Origin: Rickettsiales bacterium
GTDB lineage: Bacteria > Pseudomonadota > Alphaproteobacteria > Rickettsiales > UBA3002
Direction of reading: 5' to 3'
Assembly (NCBI GenBank): GCA_021300075.1
Contig: JAJTIB010000133.1
Location: forward strand, 1 to 5,972
DNA length: 5,972 nt
This document shows, piece by piece, positions 1-5,239 of the stretch. The notes below the pieces were generated by a model, which was not told the DNA's origin, did not search any database, and saw nothing but the letters and a program-made list of their open reading frames with translations. Numbering within the stretch: position 1 is the stretch's first letter; each line of letters starts with the position of its first letter. The position numbers and the translations under genes are program-made.

Positions 1-986
1 CCGGCAGCTACGTCCGCAATCTCTCCTTCGCTCGTATCCGCCACCACCGCCGACTGGCGAAACGCTGGCGCATGCAGGCCGAACACTCCACCGAAAGACC
101 TGACCTCATTCTTGTTGCTTATCCTATCATCGAATGGGTGCACGAGGCGCTGCAGTATGCCAAACCGCGCAGTATTCCGGTAGTCGTGGATGTACGTGAC
201 CAGTGGCCGGATACGTTTGCGGATTATGCCCCCCGCCCCCTCAAGCCGCTCGTGCGTCTTGCCGTCTGGCTGCTTTATCCCTATGCCGCGCGTATTCTTG
301 GCGAAGCAAATTACCTGACCTCCATGAGTGGCCATGTGCTGAGCTGGGCAATAAAAAAATCGGGACGTAACGATGGCGATCGCTGCCGCGTGTTTTATCT
401 GGGTACCGAGCTTTCAGAAGGCGGAGCAATCGCCAGAACCGTTACACCACCCGACGCACCGGTGCGCGTCAGTTTCCTGGGCAGTCTTGGTCATACGGCA
501 GATATACTGACGATTGCCGAGGCGGCAACACTGCTTACCAAGAATGGGGCGCCGCTGCGGTTCACCATCGCAGGGGATGGTGAAATGATGCAAACACTGC
601 GTGCCCTTCAAGGTTCTCCCGAGCACTTTGCCCTTCCCGGCTGGATGGATACCGAAGCTGCCCGCGCACTGTTACGTGACACCGATATTGCACTGCTTAC
701 CGGCCATAACGAAGCCATGCCTAATAAATTTTTTGATTATCTAGCTGCCGGCTTGCCCATCGTATGCTCACTACGCGGGGAGTGTCGTGAATATGTGGAA
801 GCACACGGGCTTGGTCTCACCTGCCCTTCGGGAGATGCGCCGGCGCTTGCCGAAGCCATCCGTAAAGTTGCTGCGGATCTACCCCGCTACCGATCTGCGC
901 TGGCGCAGGTGCCGCCCGCGCATTACGCCAAACACGCCATCTATACCGCCTTTGCCGAGTTTCTCGAAGCCGTGCTACGCGGTTAG
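1..986 (+). CDS. Glycosyltransferase, GT4-like (5' partial)
   Basis: This gene transfers a sugar from a nucleotide-sugar donor onto a growing surface glycan, acting at the cytoplasmic face of the membrane. The frame is open to the left edge, reading in from base 3, and the residues before the first ATG at 72 still look like protein of this family. The true start is therefore outside the window and ATG 72 is internal. About 327 residues are visible. The end of the N-terminal Rossmann domain includes a VVVDVRDQWPD stretch (about 181-213). The C-terminal domain starts near 450 with VRVSFLGSLGH, followed by FTIAGDGE (about 562-585) and PNKFFDYLAAGLPIV (about 720-765), the donor-binding motif region of GT4-type enzymes. 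The normal-looking C-terminus ends at TAG 984-986, overlapping the asnB stop on the other strand. Donor and acceptor cannot be told from sequence. The family is confident; the specificity is unknown. Confidence 0.9.
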   Translation, partial: GSYVRNLSFARIRHHRRLAKRWRMQAEHSTERPDLILVAYPIIEWVHEALQYAKPRSIPVVVDVRDQWPDTFADYAPRPLKPLVRLAVWLLYPYAARILGEANYLTSMSGHVLSWAIKKSGRNDGDRCRVFYLGTELSEGGAIARTVTPPDAPVRVSFLGSLGHTADILTIAEAATLLTKNGAPLRFTIAGDGEMMQTLRALQGSPEHFALPGWMDTEAARALLRDTDIALLTGHNEAMPNKFFDYLAAGLPIVCSLRGECREYVEAHGLGLTCPSGDAPALAEAIRKVAADLPRYRSALAQVPPAHYAKHAIYTAFAEFLEAVLRG

Positions 987-2803
987 AGTGTCAACGCGAA
1001 TTCTGCCTCCCACAAGGCGGCGATGAAAAGCCGGAAGCGGCTGCGCAGATCAAGCCGCGGCCAATGTGCCTGAAGCTTTTTCATATCTACCAGTTCCCTG
1101 AGTATGGGCGAAGCAAACACGGCCGCCTGCATCGGATTGTCATGCCGGCGCAACCAGATTTCTTCCGGTGCCTCAAACCCGAATTTATTCTTACGCCAGG
1201 TGATGCTGTCTGGCATTCTGCCCTGCATGGCGTGGCGCAGCGGCCATTTCGTCCATCCATCGTGAATTTTGTAATCTGCCGGCAATGATAGCGCGAATTC
1301 CACCAGCCGGTAATCGAGAAATGGCAGGCGTGTTTCAATCCCATGTGCCATCGAGTTTTTATCTTCAAACCTGAGCAGAATGGGAATGCTGGTGCTGGTA
1401 ATATCGAGCGCCTGCAGCGCCCAGACATCCGTCACTGCGCCGGCCAGCGCTTTGAGATGTGCCGGGCACGCAGGGCGATGTTTGAAATAGCGGTGCTGAT
1501 GCAGGTAATAGGCGTAACGCAGGTGAGAGCTTGACGCGCCAACCAGATATTTGGCGATGTTGCGCGGCCCCATTTTGCTGTTATTTTTTTGTATCTGCCG
1601 CATTTCATGAAGTGCGGGAAGCAGGCCACGCCGCCTTGCCATAGTGAGCAGTGAGGTAGCATAGTACCGCTCGTAGCCCAGCAGTAATTCATCCCCGCCC
1701 TGACCGTCGAGCAGAACTGGAATTCCGCTGGCACGAGCGGTTTTCATGACGAAATACTGCATCACGATCGAGGCGCTGCCGAAGGGCTCTTCCTGCGCGC
1801 GTACGATGGCGGGCAGGGAATCTGTAAAATCGGCATAGGTGGGAGCGGTTTGAAACCAGTTGAGCCCGGCGTTTTTCACCACTTCGGCGGCGTAGCCTGC
1901 TTCGTTATTGCTTTCCTGTTCGCTCACTGCTGTAATCGCGGCAAACGGGCTCGCGGAAGAAAGCCCGGCGGCAATGGTAGCAACCGAAGAGCTATCGAGC
2001 CCGCCGGAAAGGCAGGTGCCGACCGTCACATCCGAGCGCAGGCGAAGCTTTACCGCATCAGTAAGCAATGTATAGAGCGCTTCGGCCGCTTCCTCACGGC
2101 TGAGTTTCGGGGCTTCTGCAGCGCGGCGAAGCGTGTAGTGCGGGGTAATGCGGTGCTGATGGGTGGTGAGGTCATATATAAGTGAATGGCCTGCCGGCAG
2201 GCGCTTGACGCCATCAAAAAACGTATGTTCGTTGAGATCCTTCCCGCTGGTGATGATGAATGTCTCCAGTGCCTGCTGCCGGGCGCGGCGGGCGGCAAGA
2301 AAGGGAAGAATCTGGCGAATTTCCGAACCGAACACCAGACGCTCGGCGTTTTCGTGGTAGTAAAGCGGCTTCACACCAAACCGGTCACGCGAGCAGAAGA
2401 CTCGGTTTTTTTTCGCATCGTGAATTGCAAATGCCCACATGCCGTTAAAGCGGGCGACACACTCCTCTGCCCAGGCCGCATATGCGGCAAGAATCACCTC
2501 CGTATCCGTCTCAGAGCGGAAGCGGTAGCCCAGCGATTCCAGTTCCCGGCGTAATTCGCGGTAATTGTAAATCTCCCCATTATGAATGATGGTCAGGCCT
2601 GTATCTCCGTAAGCCATGGGCTGGGCGCCCTCTGCTGACAGATCCAGAATCGCCAGCCGCCGGTGGCCAAACCCGACAGCGCCGAAGATAGCGATTCCCT
2701 GCCCATCCGGCCCCCGGTGGGCGACAGAATCGGTCATGGCCTGAAGGCGCGCGGATTCCACCACGCCAGCCCGTTTCTCAATCATACCCGCAATGCCGCA
2801 CAT
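983..2803 (-). CDS. asnB: Asparagine synthase (glutamine-hydrolysing) / AsnB-type amidotransferase
   Basis: AsnB-family enzymes hydrolyse glutamine in an N-terminal Ntn domain and channel the ammonia to a C-terminal ATP-pyrophosphatase domain, which adenylates and amidates a carboxylate (aspartate in true AsnB). The protein has 606 residues, close to the usual size. The start at 2803 was chosen because it gives MCGIAG, leaving Cys2 as the catalytic nucleophile after Met removal. In-frame ATGs 18 and 63 bp upstream would bury that Cys. Glutaminase motifs are RGPDG (30-34), HRRLAILDLS (47-56), NGEIYNY (75-81), SETDTEV (97-103) and DRFGVKPLYY (140-149). The PP-loop SGGLDSS is at 266-272, and a conserved GIETRLPFLD block lies further on. 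No lesion is seen; an A8 run in the coding strand stays in frame. It lies on the opposite strand to all its neighbours. Homologues in polysaccharide loci are often thought to amidate sugar uronic acids or other pathway carboxylates, so the substrate here may not be aspartate; this is inferred from context. Confidence 0.95.
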   Translation of the reverse strand: MCGIAGMIEKRAGVVESARLQAMTDSVAHRGPDGQGIAIFGAVGFGHRRLAILDLSAEGAQPMAYGDTGLTIIHNGEIYNYRELRRELESLGYRFRSETDTEVILAAYAAWAEECVARFNGMWAFAIHDAKKNRVFCSRDRFGVKPLYYHENAERLVFGSEIRQILPFLAARRARQQALETFIITSGKDLNEHTFFDGVKRLPAGHSLIYDLTTHQHRITPHYTLRRAAEAPKLSREEAAEALYTLLTDAVKLRLRSDVTVGTCLSGGLDSSSVATIAAGLSSASPFAAITAVSEQESNNEAGYAAEVVKNAGLNWFQTAPTYADFTDSLPAIVRAQEEPFGSASIVMQYFVMKTARASGIPVLLDGQGGDELLLGYERYYATSLLTMARRRGLLPALHEMRQIQKNNSKMGPRNIAKYLVGASSSHLRYAYYLHQHRYFKHRPACPAHLKALAGAVTDVWALQALDITSTSIPILLRFEDKNSMAHGIETRLPFLDYRLVEFALSLPADYKIHDGWTKWPLRHAMQGRMPDSITWRKNKFGFEAPEEIWLRRHDNPMQAAVFASPILRELVDMKKLQAHWPRLDLRSRFRLFIAALWEAEFALTL

Positions 2804-2832
2804 AGCCGGCTGATACAGCATTTCTATTGCCA

Positions 2833-2846
2833 ATCCGCAAGCGGAT
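2833..2846. promoter_or_regulatory. Perfect 14-bp palindrome, candidate operator
   Basis: ATCCGC-AA-GCGGAT is an exact inverted repeat (6-bp arms, 2-bp centre) in the middle of the divergent spacer. The centre is too short for a stable RNA hairpin, so a binding site for a dimeric transcription factor is the more natural reading. It sits just downstream of the leftward -10-like box, where it would cover the asnB transcription start, and between the weak rightward -35/-10 candidates. A regulator bound here could affect both directions. No regulator gene is visible in the window. Confidence 0.35.
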
Positions 2847-2871
2847 AGATTATGAGGACAATGCAAAAATT

Positions 2872-2875
2872 AAGG
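2872..2875 (+). promoter_or_regulatory. Ribosome binding site that sets the permease start
   Basis: AAGG lies 5 nt before ATG 2881. It supports that ATG over the in-frame TTG at 2827, which would add 18 charged residues unlike the family's N-terminus and would run through the palindrome. Confidence 0.5.
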
Positions 2876-2880
2876 TTCCT

Positions 2881-3666
2881 ATGGCATCACGTTCCATCCT
2901 ACAGGATTTTAAGGCAGCATGTGCGCGGCACGACGCCCTGATTTATTTCGGTTGGGACGATGTGCGCATGCAGTATAAACGCACCTTTCTCGGCCCCATC
3001 TGGCTGACCTTCAGCACCTGTGCATGGATTTTTGCTATGGCACTCGTCATGGCCTCACTCTTCGGCCAGAGTATTGGCGATTTTCTGCCCCGTACGGCGG
3101 CCGGCATGTTTGTGTGGACGTTTTTTTCCCTCTCGATTCTTGACGGTGCGAATGTGTTCGTGAATGCGGCACCCCTCATCAACTCCACCCGGCTGCCGCT
3201 GCTGTTTCACCCGCTGCGGGCGCTGGTGCGTTATATTATTCTTTATGGCCATTATCTCGCGGTGTGCCTGCTGCTCATGATTGCGCTTGGCCATCCGCCG
3301 GGTCTGCTGGCGCTGCTGGCGATTCCTGCACTCCTGATTCACATTGGCACGTCACTTGGAATTGTGCTGATGATGGGGCTGATCAATACACGTTACCGTG
3401 ATATTCTGCCCATTGCTGGTGTGATGTGCCAGCTCATGCCGCTGATGACGCCGATTGCATGGCAGCGCGACATGCTCAAAAAATATACCTGGATTGCGGA
3501 TGCCAATCCCTTCTACCACCTGATTGAGATTGTGCGCGCACCGCTGATGGGCGAAGTGCCCGCGACCCTGTCTTACCTTGTGGCCGGCGGCACCATGCTT
3601 GTCACCCTTACGCTTGGCCTCCTGATTTACCGGCGCGTGCGTTATCATGTGATTTTCTGGGTCTAG
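2881..3666 (+). CDS. wzm: ABC-2 type polysaccharide export permease (Wzm/KpsM-like)
   Basis: This is the inner-membrane subunit of the exporter that moves lipid-linked polysaccharide (O-antigen or capsule) across the cytoplasmic membrane with its ATPase partner. It has 261 residues, normal for the family. The amphipathic cytoplasmic N-terminus leads into a conserved QYKRTFLGPIWLTFS segment (31-45). About six hydrophobic segments follow, near residues 38-62, 72-95, 112-137, 140-167, 176-194 and 229-250. NTRYRDI (169-175) in the cytoplasmic-loop region and the YRRVRY...WV C-terminus are typical of Wzm/KpsM/RfbA-type permeases. ATG 2881 is preferred because of its AAGG ribosome site. The ATPase gene starts 3 bp after the stop, so the two are co-transcribed and probably translationally coupled. 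No damage is visible. Whether the substrate is O-antigen, capsule or another glycan cannot be decided. Confidence 0.92.
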   Translation: MASRSILQDFKAACARHDALIYFGWDDVRMQYKRTFLGPIWLTFSTCAWIFAMALVMASLFGQSIGDFLPRTAAGMFVWTFFSLSILDGANVFVNAAPLINSTRLPLLFHPLRALVRYIILYGHYLAVCLLLMIALGHPPGLLALLAIPALLIHIGTSLGIVLMMGLINTRYRDILPIAGVMCQLMPLMTPIAWQRDMLKKYTWIADANPFYHLIEIVRAPLMGEVPATLSYLVAGGTMLVTLTLGLLIYRRVRYHVIFWV

Positions 3667-3669
3667 ACA

Positions 3670-4425
3670 ATGGCAAAAATTCATCTGGAAAATGTCTGTG
3701 TGCAGTACCCGGTTTATGCGGTGCGAACAACGCAGGTGCGCCACTCCATCATCAGCCTTGCCACGGGCGGGCGTATTTTTCAGGATTCAGGCAAAGTTTC
3801 TTTCGTGCGTGCGCTAAATAACGTCTCCTTTACGCTCGAAGATGGTGACCGGCTGGCACTTATCGGCCATAATGGGGCGGGAAAATCAACACTGCTTAAA
3901 ACACTCTCGGGTTTTTTACCTGTTGCCTCTGGTCATATGCAGGTGAAGGGCGAATTATCGGTATTATTCAATTTATCTAATGGGCTGGATCCTGAAAAAA
4001 CCGGATACGATAATATTCTCGGCATGGGGTTGATTCTGGGCATGAGCCGCAAAACCATCGCCCGTATCACCCCGGAAGTGGAAGAATTCTGCGAGCTGGG
4101 CGAGTTTCTCGATTTGCCCGTACGCATGTATTCGGATGGCATGAAAGTCCGCCTCGCTTTTGCGGTGGCCACCTCCATTCACCCTGAAATTCTGATTCTT
4201 GATGAAGCCATCGGCGCCGGCGACGCGCATTTCATCAAGAAAGCCACCGAGCGCGCGCATCAGCTTTATGACAAGGCGCGCATCATGGTCATGGCCTCAC
4301 ATTCGCCCGATATTGTGCGCGATTTATGCAACAAAGCCCTGCTGCTTGAAAAAGGCGAAGTACGATTGCTCGGCACGGTAGATGAAGTGCTGGCAGCTTA
4401 TGAAGCACTGGCGACGGCGGCGTAA
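3670..4425 (+). CDS. wzt: Polysaccharide export ABC transporter ATPase (Wzt/KpsT-like, no C-terminal glycan-binding domain)
   Basis: This is the cytoplasmic ATPase that powers the permease encoded just upstream. It has 251 residues, consisting of the nucleotide-binding domain only. An N-terminal extension of about 45 residues, typical of Wzt/TagH-type proteins, precedes the core. Walker A GHNGAGKST is at 66-74, the signature-loop equivalent YSDGMK at 154-159, Walker B LILD with catalytic Glu179 at about 175-179, and the H-loop ASH with His211. YSxGM in place of LSGGQ is usual in this subfamily. The protein stops after the ATPase fold and lacks the C-terminal carbohydrate-binding domain of long Wzt proteins that recognise a capped chain end. 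It therefore resembles KpsT or short Wzt, and chain-end recognition by this subunit is unlikely. The stop overlaps the epimerase start (TAATG), showing tight operon organisation. The gene appears intact. Confidence 0.93.
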   Translation: MAKIHLENVCVQYPVYAVRTTQVRHSIISLATGGRIFQDSGKVSFVRALNNVSFTLEDGDRLALIGHNGAGKSTLLKTLSGFLPVASGHMQVKGELSVLFNLSNGLDPEKTGYDNILGMGLILGMSRKTIARITPEVEEFCELGEFLDLPVRMYSDGMKVRLAFAVATSIHPEILILDEAIGAGDAHFIKKATERAHQLYDKARIMVMASHSPDIVRDLCNKALLLEKGEVRLLGTVDEVLAAYEALATAA

Positions 4426-4822
4426 TGACCCGCGCGCAACAACCCTTCACCATCGTCACCGTGGTGGGTGCGCGGCCGCAATTCATCAAGGCCGCGCCCG
4501 TCAGCAAGGCGCTTAAGGCGGTGGGACTCAGGGAAATCCTCGTGCATACCGGCCAGCATTTTGATGATAACATGTCCGCTGTTTTTTTCGCGAGCTGGAT
4601 ATTCCCGCGCCCGCCTATCAGCTCGACATTAACAGCCTTGGCCACGGCGCCATGACCGGGCGTATGCTCGAAGCGATTGAGGGGGTTCTGCTCAAGGAAA
4701 AACCGGCCATGATGCTGGTGTATGGCGACACCAACTCCACCCTTGCCGGGGCGCTGGCGGCAGCCAAACTCCATATTCCTGTGGCGCATGTGGAGGCGGG
4801 TCTGCGCTCCTTCAACCGCGCC
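4425..4822 (+). pseudogene. wecB: UDP-N-acetylglucosamine 2-epimerase, frameshifted and truncated
   Basis: WecB-type enzymes interconvert UDP-GlcNAc and UDP-ManNAc for surface glycans. The N-terminal third is recognisable: VVGARPQFIKAAPVSKALK, LVHTGQHFDD, YGDTNSTLAGALAAAK and HVEAGLRSFNR. These include the conserved Asp of the GDT block and the Glu of HVEAG. Two lesions are seen. At 4582-4588 a run of seven T shifts the frame. One extra T, or a -1 ribosomal slip, restores VFFRELDIPAPAYQLDI and the rest of the N-domain. Without it, translation ends at TGA 4653-4655, which overlaps an in-frame ATG at 4652 that could allow restart. The second lesion is that homology stops after FNR near 4822, at about residue 133 of an expected ~380. 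The C-terminal UDP-binding domain and the remaining catalytic residues are therefore absent. The frame runs on into unrelated sequence to 5239. Family assignment is secure, and loss of function is very likely. Confidence 0.88.
4583..4625 (+). other. Slippery heptamer and downstream stem at the wecB frameshift
   Basis: In the wecB frame the codons GTT TTT TTC (4581-4589) contain U UUU UUC (4583-4589), a canonical X XXY YYZ site for -1 slippage. A -1 slip here resumes at CGC 4589 and gives exactly the expected epimerase sequence. A perfect 7-bp inverted repeat, CGAGCTG (4591-4597) and CAGCTCG (4619-4625), follows with a 21-nt loop. The stem begins only 1 nt after the heptamer, closer than the 5-9 nt usual for stimulatory structures. 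A plain loss of one T is therefore the simpler reading. Confidence 0.35.
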
Positions 4823-4842
4823 ACGACAGCCGATCAATTGCC

Positions 4843-4865
4843 ACACATCGCATGGAGCGATGAGT
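4843..4865. repeat. Imperfect inverted repeat next to the wecB breakpoint
   Basis: The core arms CATCGC (4846-4851) and GCGATG (4857-4862) pair perfectly around a 5-nt loop. One mismatch followed by two more pairs extends the structure to 9-bp arms. It begins about 20 bp after epimerase homology ends and about 30 bp before the start of the unknown small gene. It could be a hairpin in the leader of that gene or a mark of the rearrangement. It has no T-tract and so does not look like an intrinsic terminator. Confidence 0.3.
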
Positions 4866-4884
4866 TCTTCCACAACATGTTTTT

Positions 4885-4890
4885 GAGGTG
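4885..4890 (+). promoter_or_regulatory. Ribosome binding site for the unknown small gene
   Basis: GAGGTG ends 4 nt before ATG 4895. It is the best Shine-Dalgarno match in the segment and is the reason for choosing ATG 4895 over ATG 4877 in the same frame, which lacks one. Confidence 0.4.
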
Positions 4891-4894
4891 CCGC

Positions 4895-5239
4895 ATGTTT
4901 GGCTGGATAAAACGTGTGGCAGTTAGGGAGCATGCAAAGTTGCTATTCCAAAACCAACTGGCGAGCGCCGCGCTCCTTCAAAACTTGCCTCCCAGTGAAG
5001 AACAACTCAGGCAAACGCTGGCCAGCATTTCAGCCTACGCCGCATTAGTGGCCAGTAGGTTTGATAAAACTGCGGGAATTGTGGAGGCTGCGGATATTGA
5101 GGCGCAGGTGAAGGCTAATGGAGAATTGCGGCGTCTATTTGCCGTCTTGCCAGCCACAAAAGGCATGAATTTTGATCTCATCTGCTCACCTGATGGACAT
5201 GGAGGTTGGAAAAAATATTATGAATCTCAGGGGATATGA
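4895..5239 (+). CDS. Hypothetical protein, 114 residues, no family recognised
   Basis: I do not recognise this protein. The frame is continuous with the truncated epimerase upstream (open from ATG 4652), but nothing after about 4822 resembles an epimerase. ATG 4895 with GAGGTG 4 nt ahead is the most plausible own start. The product is soluble and mostly helix-prone, with no signal peptide or membrane segment. It has a basic N-terminus, an alanine- and glutamine-rich middle with LPPSEEQLRQTLASISAY near residues 36-53, and a glycine/aromatic tail (DGHGGWKKYYESQGI). Its stop overlaps the start of the HD-domain gene as ATGA (5236-5239), the usual sign of translational coupling. The two were probably an operon before the HD gene was damaged. 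The segment appears slightly less GC-rich than the export genes, consistent with a different origin. No function can be assigned, and it may itself be a fragment. Confidence 0.45.
   Translation: MFGWIKRVAVREHAKLLFQNQLASAALLQNLPPSEEQLRQTLASISAYAALVASRFDKTAGIVEAADIEAQVKANGELRRLFAVLPATKGMNFDLICSPDGHGGWKKYYESQGI

Larger units (their letters stand above)
2804..2880. promoter_or_regulatory. Divergent intergenic control region between asnB and the export operon
   Basis: These 77 bp are the only non-coding spacer between the start codons of asnB (leftward) and the permease gene (rightward), so promoters for both transcripts are expected here or just inside the genes. Leftward, CATAAT (plus-strand 2849-2854) matches the -10 consensus at 5 of 6 positions, but no convincing -35 lies upstream of it. 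Rightward, TTGCCA at 2827-2832 resembles a -35 box, but the -10 candidates at proper spacing are poor. A perfect palindrome lies between these elements. Promoter assignment is inference from consensus matching only. Confidence 0.4.

Noticed and set aside
1087..1734. Long open frames in other frames within the asnB coding region.
   Set aside because: They overlap a fully conserved asnB, show no family motifs and have low-complexity Cys/Arg-rich composition typical of shadow frames.
2189..2202. Perfect 14-bp palindrome GCCTGCCGGCAGGC inside asnB.
   Set aside because: It lies in a conserved coding stretch (LPAGH) with ordinary GC-rich codons, so chance is sufficient and nothing nearby suggests a site.
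2827..2880. Longer permease start at TTG 2827.
   Set aside because: The added 18 residues do not resemble the family N-terminus, cover the palindrome, and ATG 2881 has its own AAGG site.
4289..4933. A 214-residue open frame on the - strand opposite wzt and wecB.
   Set aside because: It is antisense to recognisable coding sequence on the + strand across most of its length and shows no recognisable domain.
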